Positions 9,467 through 18,798 of a stretch of DNA of 64,000 nucleotides are shown here, one piece after another; position 1 is the stretch's first letter, and each line of letters starts with the position of its first letter. This stretch comes from Methanosarcina sp. DH2 (GTDB lineage Archaea > Halobacteriota > Methanosarcinia > Methanosarcinales > Methanosarcinaceae). A program made the position numbers and the translations under genes. The DNA lies in contig NZ_WJBI01000005.1 of NCBI RefSeq assembly GCF_020804225.1, forward strand, positions 133,623-197,622. Reading direction: 5' to 3'. A model generated the notes under the pieces. It saw only the letters and a list, made by a program, of their open reading frames with translations. It was not told the DNA's origin and made no database searches.

Positions 9467-9545
9467 ACAACCTTATTCGTTTTACTGAACTATTCTTGTC
9501 ACGCTCGACGAAGGAGAGAGGTCTTTCAGACAAAAAAAGAAGAAA
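9467..9545 (+). repeat. Dispersed repeat, copy 1 (copy 2 inverted at 27612-27691)
   Basis: The two sites share ACAACCTTATTC, then TGTCACGCTCGA-GAAGGAGAG with one differing base, then a purine-rich AAGAAGAAAAA tail, over about 80 bases. Between the blocks the sequence is more diverged. The sites are 18 kb apart and on opposite strands. Function is unknown; a small degraded mobile element or a shared leader is possible. Confidence 0.7.
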
Positions 9546-9689
9546 AAAGAGAATAGCTGAAAGTAAAAGCCAGAAAGTGAAAACGATAGATGAAAATAAT
9601 AACGAATAGCCTCCAGATAAGCCGGCTGGGAAGCTTATATTTACCATTTACTCTCTCCTTAGACTCTGGCCGCGAGATGGAATTCCTGA

Positions 9690-10291
9690 CTTGGCGATGA
9701 ATATCCTCTCTCCCCGTCCAGTATAGACCCTGACCCCAGCACCCTTGAGATAGGTCATGCAATCGTTCCTGGTGCAGTCTTTGGGGAATGCGGCATTGAA
9801 GGCGGGAGTCTCACTGGGTTTGTTGACAGTAAAATTGCTTCTTCTCCTTACTATCTCGTGGGCTGGATCGCTTCTCACTTGTTCCGGTTGCTGGAGGTGT
9901 AGCTGATGCAAGGGATGCAGTTCAAGCTCTAATAAATGGTGACGAACTGGGAGCTGCCCTGAATGCTGCAGGTGCTTTCTCAAGCATAGTAGATGAAGGA
10001 AAAACAGGGGCAGCCGTCACCCTTTTCCTTGTGAAGTATCCTTCAAAGCTCAACGAAATCCAGAAAGTAGTGGTCCCTCTTATTAAGTACGTGCCACTCA
10101 ACCAGGCTAAAAAGGTCATTTCTGATATTTTATTTGACAATGCAGCTACGAAACTGATAAATAAATATGGTGAAGCAATTATAGCTGATTTGATAGCGGT
10201 TGCCGAAAAGAACGGTAATCTGGCGAAAACTACTGGTATTGCTAAAGATGAGAACAATGTAAGGTGGTTGGAGGAAGGGGCGAGTTCATAG
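9690..10291 (+). pseudogene. Remnant of a polymorphic-toxin-like protein (pre-toxin region), frameshifted
   Basis: One frame reads from 9690 to about 9877, ending in the residues YYLVGWIASHL. After a one-base shift the next frame continues with VPVAGGVADARDAVQALING and DELGAALNAAGAFSSIVDEG, then runs to a stop at 10291. This hydrophobic Gly/Ala-rich pattern resembles the pre-toxin segment upstream of variable toxin tips in Rhs- and colicin-like proteins. Past the stop a third frame reads W-T-H-I-K-S-P-Q-R-W-Q-Q-I and FGPKT, like the start of a nuclease-type toxin tip. No intact start exists, so I regard it as dead. The toxin assignment is from pattern only. Confidence 0.55.
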
Positions 10292-10404
10292 GGGTGGACT
10301 CATATCAAAAGCCCTCAGCGCTGGCAGCAAATCATGGATAAATTTGGACCTAAAACTCGAGCGAATTCGTTAAAACACAGAAGAAGCCTCTCCCCGAAAA
10401 AACA

Positions 10405-10596
10405 GTGGAGTTTCTGTTAGATGACGAAGAGCCGGACACTATTGTAATTACCAGTTTAGAGGGTGGAGCAGAAAATTTCTTGGGTATCAATAGCGAGATT
10501 GAGAAGTATTGTGGCGAAGTCAGGAAGCTGGGTGACTATCCTAATTTGAATGATTTTCAAAGGGGAAGGAGCTCTCAATATCGGGTTTGCAACTGA
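10405..10596 (+). CDS. Small hypothetical or fragment next to the toxin remnant
   Basis: A 63-codon frame begins with GTG at 10405. Its acidic protein has the pattern EFLLDDEEPDTIVITSLEGG and a C-terminus rich in polar residues. There is no clear ribosome-binding site before the GTG. It may be the tail of the decayed toxin gene or a degraded immunity gene. No family is recognised. Confidence 0.25.
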   Translation: MEFLLDDEEPDTIVITSLEGGAENFLGINSEIEKYCGEVRKLGDYPNLNDFQRGRSSQYRVCN

Positions 10597-10758
10597 TAAA
10601 TGAGTATAAATTTGAACAGGCTCGATTTCAATCAAAGTTGAGTCTGTAATCTCTTTTTTATTTATACCCCGATACTCTTGACAACTTAGAAGAATATGAA
10701 CTTGGCAGAATAGTTTAAAATCGGTTTCCGGAGTTAAGGGAAATATTCTTCTCCTGGG

Positions 10759-10869
10759 CTAGTGTCGTGACAATTTAATTATTGAACATAATATTTTGAT
10801 AGTTTGTTATTGGTATAAAGGGATTCATAGCTTATTAGGTGATCAATAATTAAATTTCCATGACACTAG
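10759..10869. mobile_element. MITE-like element with 27-bp terminal inverted repeats
   Basis: Left arm 10759-10785 begins CTAGTGTCGTGAC. Right arm 10843-10869 is its complement with three changes (ends CATGACACTAG). The 111-bp interior is non-coding. The outer CTAG is shared with the adjoining element to the right. Confidence 0.75.
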
Positions 10870-10974
10870 TGTCATGGCAACTTAATTAGGGGGGCATTAA
10901 TATTTAGATTACCCCTCATAAGCAGTCTTTTTTCGTAATTATGATGGCTCATAAATAAATTTCCTAGACACCAG
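10866..10974. mobile_element. Second, more decayed MITE-like element abutting the first
   Basis: It starts CTAGTGTCATGGCAACTTAA, closely like the arms of the neighbouring element, and ends AAATTTCCTAGACACCAG, an imperfect complement. Its interior differs from the first copy, including a GGGGGG run. The two elements share the CTAG, as expected for nested or tandem insertion. Confidence 0.6.
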
Positions 10975-11240
10975 GATATTTTCTTCAGGATATTGTTTCT
11001 CTTAATTGCGGTACTGGTTCAAAATTTATTTTATAATCCGGTTGGCAGACAGGCAGGCTTCGACCCCACGTAGCGCAAGGAGAGAAAATTGAGGTATTCC
11101 CTATCTGTATTCCGTAATAGATAAACCAGTTAATCAGGAACCGCTAAAAAAATAGGAAAGGAAAAAAAAGTAGAAACAGAGCTAGAAAATTGCAAAAAAT
11201 CGATACAGAAAAAGTAGAAGTGGAAAATAGGAAATAGGTT
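10975..11240. other. Intergenic, no gene recognised
   Basis: The stretch is AT-rich with a purine-rich run just left of the alanine dehydrogenase stop. No convincing coding frame, hairpin or RNA was seen. Confidence 0.5.
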
Positions 11241-12221
11241 TCAGAACATGCGGACCTGTCTGCCAAGCCCCTCCCGAACAGCTCTTTCGTAGACCATGTG
11301 TGCAGTTGCAACATCCTGAATTGCAAGCCCTGTGGAATCGAAGATCGTAATCTCCTCTTCACTGGTCCTGCCGGGTTTCAGACCGACTATAACTTCTCCA
11401 AGCTGGGCATGGATATCATTCTCAGAGATATAGTGCTTGGAAAGGGGAACGTTCACTTCCCCGGAATGGAGCGCCTGTACCATATCGTCAACGACAATTT
11501 TGGAGCGGAGGAGAAGTTCGGGGTCAAGTTCTTCTTTTCCTACGGCATCTGCCCCTATTGCGTTTATATGAGTCCCTTCTTTAATCCAGCTGGCTTTTAC
11601 AACTGGTTTTCTAGTAGGAGTTGTGGTAACCAGGATGTCACAGTCGCAGACCTTTTCAATGCTCTCTTCGTAATGGATTTCACAGGATACAAATTCTGAC
11701 ATTTCCCGAATAAACTTCTCACAGCTTTCTTTTGTCCTTGAATTGATCTTTACAATTTCGGGTTCGAAAACTTCGCAGAGGGCCTCAAGTTGGGTCCTTG
11801 CCTGGTTCCCTGCGCCTACAAGCCCGATAACTTTCGAATCTTTCCTTGCAAGGTATTTCGCGGCAATCCCTCCGGCTGCCCCTGTCCGGATATCAGTCAG
11901 GTAAGTCCCGTCCATAATTGCAACCGGAGCTCCGGTTTCAGGGGAAATAAGGATGATCAGCGCCATTACTGTAGGAAGGTCGCGCATGGGATTTCCAGGA
12001 TGGACATTTACAATCTTTACACCTGTGATATCCTCTTCTTCAAGATATGCAGGCATTGTCCGCAGGTCGCCGTTGTAAGCGGTGTAATAAAGATAGGATT
12101 TAGGAGGCATCTGAACCTTGCCAAGCCCGTGCTGCCTGAAAGCTCTTTCCACTACCAGCATATCGGAATGCATATCCATAACACTTTTTACTTCTTCCTG
12201 AGCCAGCCACAATACTTCCAT
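11241..12221 (-). CDS. Alanine dehydrogenase / ornithine cyclodeaminase family protein
   Basis: The protein belongs to the mu-crystallin/ornithine cyclodeaminase superfamily. These enzymes bind NAD(H) and act on small amino acids; the characterised archaeal member of Archaeoglobus is an L-alanine dehydrogenase. Visible features are the substrate-side PPKSYLYY and MPAYLEE segments, GVKIVNVHPGNP, the D-x-R-T motif (TDIRTGAAGGIAAKYLAR) and the Rossmann turn GLVGAGNQARTQLEAL. I chose ATG at 12221 (326 residues) because CGGTGGAGGG lies 7-10 bases upstream. It is a single gene, divergent from the next one to the right. Alanine dehydrogenase is more likely than cyclodeaminase, but sequence reading alone does not settle it. 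Confidence 0.85.
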   Translation of the reverse strand: MEVLWLAQEEVKSVMDMHSDMLVVERAFRQHGLGKVQMPPKSYLYYTAYNGDLRTMPAYLEEEDITGVKIVNVHPGNPMRDLPTVMALIILISPETGAPVAIMDGTYLTDIRTGAAGGIAAKYLARKDSKVIGLVGAGNQARTQLEALCEVFEPEIVKINSRTKESCEKFIREMSEFVSCEIHYEESIEKVCDCDILVTTTPTRKPVVKASWIKEGTHINAIGADAVGKEELDPELLLRSKIVVDDMVQALHSGEVNVPLSKHYISENDIHAQLGEVIVGLKPGRTSEEEITIFDSTGLAIQDVATAHMVYERAVREGLGRQVRMF

Positions 12222-12446
12222 AACGTAACCCTCCACCGGAGCCATAGACCATCCTCACATCTTGAACGTAAGCCGACTTCCCGCTGAAAGCCATGCTTAA
12301 ATTGAATAAAACCGGAATAAAAACCGGCAGACACACAGGCACATTGACTGCCGGGTAGCATAAATTGCCATTTTATTCGCGCAAATATGTATATATAACA
12401 TATATCTTCACTCATTTAAAGAACTTCCTTCCTGAAAGGAGAAATT

Positions 12447-13148
12447 ATGCAAGAGAGTTCTGCTGCTTTTCCCGGAACCGACCTGAAAGAAAAATTGCTG
12501 AAGCCTGCCAGAGATATCCGGAGTATCCTGCGCTGGGGATACCCTAAATTTGCAACCATCCGTTTTGTGGCTGATCATTCCCGGCTCAGTGTCGAAGAGC
12601 GGCATATCCTTACAAGGGTAATTATGCCTCCGGAAAAGGTAGTTTCCAGAATCAGGAAAAAAATGCCATGTGACGGCATAAGAAACAGGGATATTATTCT
12701 TGACGGTTATAACGTCTTGCTGAGCGTGGACAGTCTGTTGAAAAATGAGCTCATGTGGTTCTGTGACGACGGGTATATCAGGGACACCCGTTATTACTTC
12801 AGCAAAACGAATCAGGCTGAAGATATCGAGGAAGCCCTGGACTTAGTCCTTGAATTTCTCTCCGAAGCCCGCCCGAAGTCAGCAATCTTCCTGCTTGATT
12901 CCCAGATCAGCCGGAGCGGAGAACTTGCTGGTTTCATCCGCTACAAACTTGAAGAATACAGGATTAAGGGAGAAGCCCGGACCTCAAAAACTGCAGACTT
13001 GGACCTGAAAACCGAAGGCGGAAATCCCGAAAAAAACCTTATTGTAGCAACCTCCGACGGGATCGTAATCGATTCGGTCATTCAGGTACTCGATATCCCT
13101 GCCTGCCTGATGGAAAAAATGGAAATTGAGCCGATAAGGCTGTACTGA
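12447..13148 (+). CDS. DUF434/DUF5616-like protein, possible nucleotide-binding fold
   Basis: The 233-residue soluble protein starts after an AAAGGAGA ribosome-binding site 6 bases before ATG. The N-terminal ~75 residues (LLKPARDIRSILRWGYPKFA and FVADHSRLSVEERHILTRVI) match the DUF434 type. The rest contains IILDGYNVLLSVDSLL and IFLLDSQISRSGELAGFI, with conserved Asp residues like those of PIN/NYN-type folds. A phosphodiesterase or RNA-related role is possible but is inference. No operon partners are adjacent. Confidence 0.7.
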   Translation: MQESSAAFPGTDLKEKLLKPARDIRSILRWGYPKFATIRFVADHSRLSVEERHILTRVIMPPEKVVSRIRKKMPCDGIRNRDIILDGYNVLLSVDSLLKNELMWFCDDGYIRDTRYYFSKTNQAEDIEEALDLVLEFLSEARPKSAIFLLDSQISRSGELAGFIRYKLEEYRIKGEARTSKTADLDLKTEGGNPEKNLIVATSDGIVIDSVIQVLDIPACLMEKMEIEPIRLY

Positions 13149-13164
13149 ATCAGGGCTCTACTAA

Positions 13165-13310
13165 CCTGAGAATATACTAACCGGATACATCAACCAGATA
13201 TACTAACTGAGAATATACTAACTGAGAATATACTAACTGAAAATATACTAACTGAGAATATACTAACTGAGAATATACTAACTGAGAATGTACTAACCGG
13301 ATATTCTAAA
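13165..13310. repeat. 15-bp tandem repeat, about 8 units
   Basis: The unit GAGAATATACTAACT is repeated with small changes (GAAAAT, GAATGTACTAACC). It lies between two convergent genes and contains no gene. Confidence 0.9.
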
Positions 13311-13383
13311 CTAAGAATGTGCCTGACTGGGTAGACCAAGCTCATTAAACAGATCAGGATCATCAGGCTCGATATATTAGTAA

Positions 13384-14445
13384 TTAATTACCAGGGACTC
13401 GTCTGGAATATTCTGCCTGCCTGTAGACCTCTTCAGCTTCCTCATACTGTCCTTTTTCTTTCAGCAAATCCCCATATCCGCACAGGCTTCCGAAATGCCC
13501 GGAATCGAGTTCAAGGGCTTTTTTGTACTGGACTTCGGCTTCGTGCCTGTGCCCGAACCTGGCAAGCAGCCTTGCATATTCGCAGTGAGCTTCCACATTA
13601 CCAGGGTTAATTTTAAGCGCGTACCTGAAGTGTACCCTTGCGCCATGGACAATTCCATGCTCTGCAAGCAGGCGGGCATAAAAAATGTGAAGTTTGGAGT
13701 TTTCCGGATCTACTTTGAGAGCCTTTATATAATGTGCTTCAGCTTCAAGAGACTCCCCTTTTTCTTTAAGGAGACTGGCGTAGCGGAAATTGGACTCTAC
13801 ATGTCCGGGGTCAAGTTCAAGCGCCCGTATATAATGGTAGTTAGCCTCGGTTTTTTGCCCTCGCTTGTAAAGTAAAATTCCATACCCGCAGTGTGCTCCC
13901 ACATGCCTCGGGTCAAGGAGAAGAGCTTTTTTGTACGCTTCTTCGGCGCCGTCCATATCCCTGAGCCTGTAAAGCAGGCAGCCGTAATTGCAGAGCGTAT
14001 CAATATGGAAAGGGTGAAGCTCAAGGGCTTTTTCATACTGGACTCTTGAAGCATCAAGTTTTCCGAGCTCGGCAAGCATAGCTCCGTATCCGTAAAGAGC
14101 TTCTATATTTTCCGGGTTCTCCTCAAGCGCTTCTTCAAATTCTCTGGCAGCAAGACCTTCAAGTCCCAATAAAGAAGCTGTTTTCCCGGCCTCCATATGG
14201 GCATCTTCTCGCATTTTCCCTGAGAACAGTGAGGCACATGCCCTGGAAAACACATATTTTTCCCTGTACATCTTATCGTTGCCGAAAATAAAGGAGAGTT
14301 TCAGCAGGGTCTCCGGCGAAAGCGAGTGCTCACGTGAAAAAGAAATGACAAACTCAACGACCTCATCGAGATCACATTCATCTTCTGCAACCTTTTCGAT
14401 TACATGAAAAACCAGCTTGTCTATGGCATCTATCTCCATGCCCAA
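13384..14445 (-). CDS. TPR-repeat protein, paralogue of the one at 22187-23374
   Basis: The 353-residue protein has an N-terminal helical domain (about residues 1-95, ending near the GKMREDAHMEAG segment). About seven 34-residue tetratricopeptide repeats follow, with the pattern A-x-x-x-Y-x-x-A-L-E-L-D-P. The N-terminal domain is shared with the 395-residue protein 8 kb to the right (GKLREDSCYALG), so the two are paralogues. TPR proteins scaffold protein complexes; no partner can be named. Start is at the upstream GTG/ATG pair near 14445, with ATG at 14439 equally possible. Confidence 0.85.
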   Translation of the reverse strand: MGMEIDAIDKLVFHVIEKVAEDECDLDEVVEFVISFSREHSLSPETLLKLSFIFGNDKMYREKYVFSRACASLFSGKMREDAHMEAGKTASLLGLEGLAAREFEEALEENPENIEALYGYGAMLAELGKLDASRVQYEKALELHPFHIDTLCNYGCLLYRLRDMDGAEEAYKKALLLDPRHVGAHCGYGILLYKRGQKTEANYHYIRALELDPGHVESNFRYASLLKEKGESLEAEAHYIKALKVDPENSKLHIFYARLLAEHGIVHGARVHFRYALKINPGNVEAHCEYARLLARFGHRHEAEVQYKKALELDSGHFGSLCGYGDLLKEKGQYEEAEEVYRQAEYSRRVPGN

Positions 14446-14634
14446 AAACCTCCTGAATTAAACTTCTACAGTGAATTTATTTGGCAGGCTATAAATAAAT
14501 ACCCTTTTATATTCGTTTGGCTATTATACGCACAGTTGTTTGGTTTTATTTAAAAACATTATTATATTTTTAGAATACAGTATAAATAAATGTGGTTTTG
14601 CTCTATTGATTTCAAAACGAGTACGTTCAGGATT

Positions 14635-14805
14635 TTAAGATATGCTTATTTGTTTGCCGTCAATTGGGTGATACATCTCATTTTGCGGCTGCTGCATAAC
14701 ACCCACAGCACCACCCACGAATCCGCATATATACGATTTTTCTTCATCATGTAGCTTTGCAAGACCACACCAAGGTGAATCAAAAGTAGCAAATATTATA
14801 ATTTT
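14635..14805 (-). pseudogene. C-terminal fragment of an unidentified protein
   Basis: A minus-strand frame reads FATFDSPWCGLAKLHDEEK, then YICGFVGGAVGVMQQPQ, then HPIDGKQISIS and a stop at 14635. The composition looks like a real protein C-terminus, but upstream the frame quickly becomes AT-rich and has no start. I regard it as the remnant of a lost gene. The parent family is not recognised. Confidence 0.4.
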
Positions 14806-14985
14806 TTGAAGTCAGAATAGCATGAGATGTTAAAAATTCAATAAAAATAGATAATATGAGTTCTGAAACCTGAGGAGTAGATTCAGCAAGTAAAGCATTC
14901 GGATTAATTAGAGTATACTTGTCTGTAATAAAAACAACAGGTAATGAATCAGGAAGCCGCCTGTAAAAACAGGCGATGTTTCATA

Positions 14986-15711
14986 TTATATATCGTACGT
15001 TCCTTCTCCTGTAAAAAGCTGACCATTTACTGTTGTCCATCCATCCTGAGATCCGGACAACTTAACTTCCATGTTTTCCCAATAGCTATTATGTAGCGCT
15101 CCTCCGATCCACCATCCATTCGTTCCACTCAAGTAGATGGAAATGCTGACGTTTGCATTCGAGGAGGTATTATAGTAGGCATATATCTTGCTGTCATAAT
15201 CAAATTGCCCAGATGCCTGTGGATAAGGTCTTCTGGTGACATTATGCGTAAGGTTGTATTTGGGCATAAGAACCACTTCATTGCCCAACGGGTTCATTGT
15301 GTTTATGGTCTGGTTAGAGAATAATGTTTCGGAAAACATATTTGGACGCGGAATCTTCTTTGAATCTTTACTTCGGGTAGCGTATTTTGGCTCTATTTTC
15401 GCATTTTTTATAGAAAGCATTAATCCGTGCTCCGTATCCACCAGGGCATATTTCCATGAAGGATCATCGTCATCATTGAAACCATGCTCTATGATATCCA
15501 TACCCACTGATGATGTGTTGTTTATCACTGGGAGTGGAAGATAAAGAGTAACATTGCTCAGGGTCGAGTCTGTAGTTAACTCGACATAGTAATCATAACT
15601 ACTAATGCGATTCCTATCATACATTCTCTGCTTCTGGTCTTGCCACCAGAAAGACAGCAATACGACAGAAATAATTATTAATAGTACAATTATTTTGTAA
15701 CGAGTCCTCAT
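14986..15711 (-). CDS. Membrane-anchored extracellular protein of unknown function
   Basis: ATG at 15711 (241 residues) is chosen because GGTGG lies 6-8 bases upstream. An N-terminal transmembrane anchor (YKIIVLLIIISVVLLSFWW) is followed by an extracellular domain with many Asn-x-Ser/Thr sites. The domain includes MNPLGNEVVLMPKYNLTHNV and the beta-rich end YNTSSNANVSISIYLSG. A broken paralogue lies at about 19190-19485. It sits in a leftward block with the YVTN-propeller and C39-like genes, all envelope proteins. No known domain is recognised. Confidence 0.75.
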   Translation of the reverse strand: MRTRYKIIVLLIIISVVLLSFWWQDQKQRMYDRNRISSYDYYVELTTDSTLSNVTLYLPLPVINNTSSVGMDIIEHGFNDDDDPSWKYALVDTEHGLMLSIKNAKIEPKYATRSKDSKKIPRPNMFSETLFSNQTINTMNPLGNEVVLMPKYNLTHNVTRRPYPQASGQFDYDSKIYAYYNTSSNANVSISIYLSGTNGWWIGGALHNSYWENMEVKLSGSQDGWTTVNGQLFTGEGTYDI

Positions 15712-15962
15712 ATTTCGCCACCTGATCCACTCCTGGGAAGGATCTAAATTAAACATAACTGCTTTATGGAGTTCGCCATGAGGCTTTAAGTTATGATAAT
15801 TTAAACGGGATAAGAAAATAGTAATAGAAGGTAATTTATTCGATCCGGGTAATGATACAAATTACAAATTTTCCTCTCAAGCACGTTGTTTTACGAAAAA
15901 GCAATTACATATTTTAATCTGCAATTTAAATATGTGCTCAATCTGATTATCCAAGTTCTGCA

Positions 15963-17285
15963 TTATTTTTTTCTGAACTTCCATCCACCGCCCAGGCAGA
16001 CCAAGCTTCCCAATAATCCGAAGCCTGGAGTAGAGTTATTTTTGCTCGATTCATTCTCACCTGAGCGATTACCGTTATCGGATTCAGAAATATTATTGTT
16101 TAAATTATTGGATTCGACAACGTTTTTTTCTTCTGAGGATGATAAGTTAGTTTTTTCAATTCCTGCATCTTCAGTTGCATTGGAGGTTGCCTTTACGCCT
16201 TGATCAGTCATATCAGAATCTAAAATAGGCCCAATGGCAACTTTAGTAGGATAGTTTATAGTATATTTTCCTGAATTCACAGTCGCTGTAACTTTGTTTG
16301 TTGTCGTGTCAATTACGGAGACATTGTCGCTCTCGGCGTTTGTCACATATACCTTTGTTCCATCTGGGGTGATTGCAACTCCTAAAGGAATAATTCCTAC
16401 AGGCACAGTGGCTGTAACATTGTTAGTTGTTGTATCAATTACAGAAATATTGTTGCTGCGAAAATTCGCCACATATGCCTTTTTTCCATCAGGACTAACT
16501 GCAATATCACTAGACCCATCTCCTACGAGTATGGTGGCTGTAACAGTGTCAGTTGCTGTATCAATTATAGAAACATTATTGCTGCGTGAATTAGTCACAT
16601 ACACTTTATTTCCATCTGGAGTGACTGCAACTTCATAAGGACTGTCTCCTACAGGTATAGTGGCTGTAACTTTGTTTGTAATCGCATCAATTACAGAAGT
16701 AGTGTTGTTGAAACTGTTAGTGACATAGATTTTCTTCCCATCCGGTGTAAATGCAACGTTATGAGAACTCAGCCCCACATTAACTGTATCTATAACAGTG
16801 TTTGTGGCTGTGTCAATTACAGAGATATTGGTGCTGTCACGATCTGTCACATAAACCCTTGTTCCTGCAGGGTTAACTGCAACTTCCAAAGGATAACTTC
16901 CTACATCCACTGTGGCACTAACCTTATTTGTCGCTATGTCAATTACCGAGATAGTTGGATTGAATCCTGGAGTTGCCACATATACCTTTGTTCCTGCAGG
17001 GTTGACTGCAATATCTCTAGGCCAGCCTTCTACAGGCACCAAGGCTGTAAGATTATTAGTTGCTGTGTCGATTACAAAAACAGTTTCAGTGTCGACTCCA
17101 GGACTCGTTACATATGCAAATGGAGTTGCACCTGCTATGCCCACCAGTATTAAAATCGCAAGTGCAGTTATTTCAAAAGCTCTTATGAGGGTATATCCTC
17201 TGCGTGCTTTATTAGACATTGCTGCAGATGGAAGTGGAATAGAAAAAGGGTCAATCGATATCGTTGATATATTTTTACTTTTCAT
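15963..17285 (-). CDS. YVTN-family beta-propeller surface protein with C-terminal sorting-like tail
   Basis: The 440-residue protein has an N-terminal hydrophobic segment (about residues 30-50). Six to seven ~42-residue repeats follow, of the type VSVIDTATNKVTATIPVG and GVAVTPDGTKVYVTN, the YVTN blades that form a seven-bladed propeller. A Ser/Asn/Glu-rich linker leads to a C-terminus with TPGFGLLGSL, a hydrophobic helix and KFRKK. This resembles the PGF-CTERM type of tail processed by an archaeosortase. Such proteins are part of Methanosarcina cell envelopes. The repeats are similar at DNA level, so copy-number variation is expected. Confidence 0.88.
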   Translation of the reverse strand: MKSKNISTISIDPFSIPLPSAAMSNKARRGYTLIRAFEITALAILILVGIAGATPFAYVTSPGVDTETVFVIDTATNNLTALVPVEGWPRDIAVNPAGTKVYVATPGFNPTISVIDIATNKVSATVDVGSYPLEVAVNPAGTRVYVTDRDSTNISVIDTATNTVIDTVNVGLSSHNVAFTPDGKKIYVTNSFNNTTSVIDAITNKVTATIPVGDSPYEVAVTPDGNKVYVTNSRSNNVSIIDTATDTVTATILVGDGSSDIAVSPDGKKAYVANFRSNNISVIDTTTNNVTATVPVGIIPLGVAITPDGTKVYVTNAESDNVSVIDTTTNKVTATVNSGKYTINYPTKVAIGPILDSDMTDQGVKATSNATEDAGIEKTNLSSSEEKNVVESNNLNNNISESDNGNRSGENESSKNNSTPGFGLLGSLVCLGGGWKFRKK

Positions 17286-17490
17286 CTTTTGTCCTCAAGC
17301 AATGTTTGTCTTTTATGCCAGTGCCATTATCAAAAAATTTAGGCTTCGAATATTTTTTCTATTTTTTTTAATTTAAGCCAATTTCAGGATAAAAACAAAA
17401 GAGTTACAAGATGAAATAATTTCAGAATAAAATATTTTTTAATACCTATTAGCATTTGTATCCTGAATTTAACAAACATATAAAGAATAA

Positions 17491-17578
17491 AGAGAAGTTT
17501 GATAAACCTCATTTTTTGGCTGGTCATATATAAAGTGTATTCTGCAACTGTTGAAACAGAGGTTTATCAAACTTCTCT
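17491..17578 (-). terminator. Perfect 20-bp inverted repeat downstream of the C39-like gene
   Basis: AGAGAAGTTTGATAAACCTC (17491-17510) and its exact complement (17559-17578) enclose a 48-base loop. The hairpin begins 8 bases after the stop codon at 17587. It could be a terminator or RNA-stabilising structure, or the whole 88 bp could be a MITE-like insertion. No obvious T-run follows. Confidence 0.6.
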
Positions 17579-17586
17579 GAGAAATT

Positions 17587-18798
17587 TTAGCGTATGTATA
17601 TGCGTTCTTTTTCTAGACTGGAGCCTAATTCAATTTTTGGCGTACCATTAGACCCTTCAGGCATTGGATCATTAATATATATATAGAAATATCCGTTTTG
17701 AATTAAGTATCCTTCACAAACTCGAAAATGGTTTGGATTTGTAATCATACTGAAAAAAGGTCTATGCCTGTCAATCTCTGTAACAATTTCCGAATTAGTC
17801 ATACTATTATCTATAGTTCCCGTTTTTCCCCATTTATCTTTAGCCCATTTTACTATGTCAGCAGGTGCGAGTCCAGAACGGGGTTCCGGATCTCCCCAAG
17901 GGAAATAGTAATAAATGGAGTACTGTGTCGGGGTTGGATATCCATAGTATAGAGAAATCATTTGGATACATGCTGGACCACACCAATATTCATTTTCTTG
18001 TCCACGGCAGGGAACACCAAGTCTTACACTTGTTGAAGCCGTTATCGCTGCATCGCCACTGAGTTTTTTAATATTCTCTTCAGTGACTGCCGCATTAATA
18101 TTAACTCCCTTATTAGCCGCTGCTTGTTCTATAGATTTTGTGAGTTGATCACTTTTCTCCCATTCCTTTAAATTCTCTTCCACTCCATTCTCCAATATCA
18201 TCTCATACATCGACCAAACACCAAACTTGGTTTCAGTTGCAGGTTTATCTTGTACTTCTTTGAGGGTGTATGCGTCTACAAATATCCTATGCTCAGTTCC
18301 AGTGGTTTTGTCTTTTACTACGGTCATTGCCCCTATACTTGGATAGCTGTATACAACCATTTTAGTTGATTTGATTTCCCCATCTGGATATTCATTTTTG
18401 GCGATTTCTTTTGACTTCTTCATGGCTTCAGCCGCTTTATAGGGTTCAGGATCAAATGCAATGTCATTGAACGAATTTCCCAGAGTTTTATTGGCATAAA
18501 TGTCAATTGTACCTATCAATTTTTTTTCTTTATAGACTGAAAACTGATAAAATAACTTATGACCATTTATATCATAAAGCTCAACTGGTTTGGGATCGAT
18601 AGATGCCCCTGTCCAGTTTTCAAAGCCTGGTGCATCAGCTGCTATGAAACTTATCATGTTCGCATTAGCATGTTTAAACGCTTCCTCGGCAGTTACAGAA
18701 TATTTATCCTCTTCCTGTGCACTTGCAGCTGGTATCAACGCCATACCAACCAGCATTACCAAAAGAAGTATGCTTATCGTAATTTTGTTTCTACTCAT
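17587..18798 (-). CDS. Secreted C39-like cysteine peptidase
   Basis: The 403-residue protein has a clear signal peptide (ITISILLLVMLVGMALIPA, cleavage near ASA-QE). A ~230-residue N-terminal region with a PepSY-like look precedes a C-terminal papain-like C39 domain. The domain has Cys273 in YWCGPACIQMIS, His357 in NPNHFRVCEGY and Asn376-Asp377 in YIYINDPMP. These match the Cys/His/Asp-Asn triad of family C39. No ABC-transporter domain is attached, so this is not a bacteriocin exporter. It may process surface proteins or act on external peptides; the substrate is unknown. Confidence 0.82.
   Translation of the reverse strand: MSRNKITISILLLVMLVGMALIPAASAQEEDKYSVTAEEAFKHANANMISFIAADAPGFENWTGASIDPKPVELYDINGHKLFYQFSVYKEKKLIGTIDIYANKTLGNSFNDIAFDPEPYKAAEAMKKSKEIAKNEYPDGEIKSTKMVVYSYPSIGAMTVVKDKTTGTEHRIFVDAYTLKEVQDKPATETKFGVWSMYEMILENGVEENLKEWEKSDQLTKSIEQAAANKGVNINAAVTEENIKKLSGDAAITASTSVRLGVPCRGQENEYWCGPACIQMISLYYGYPTPTQYSIYYYFPWGDPEPRSGLAPADIVKWAKDKWGKTGTIDNSMTNSEIVTEIDRHRPFFSMITNPNHFRVCEGYLIQNGYFYIYINDPMPEGSNGTPKIELGSSLEKERIYIR

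Noticed and set aside
9648-9983. 111-codon minus-strand frame across the toxin remnant
   Set aside because: The plus-strand frames give more protein-like sequence, and this frame's N-terminal half is His/Leu/Gln low complexity; no ribosome-binding site was found.
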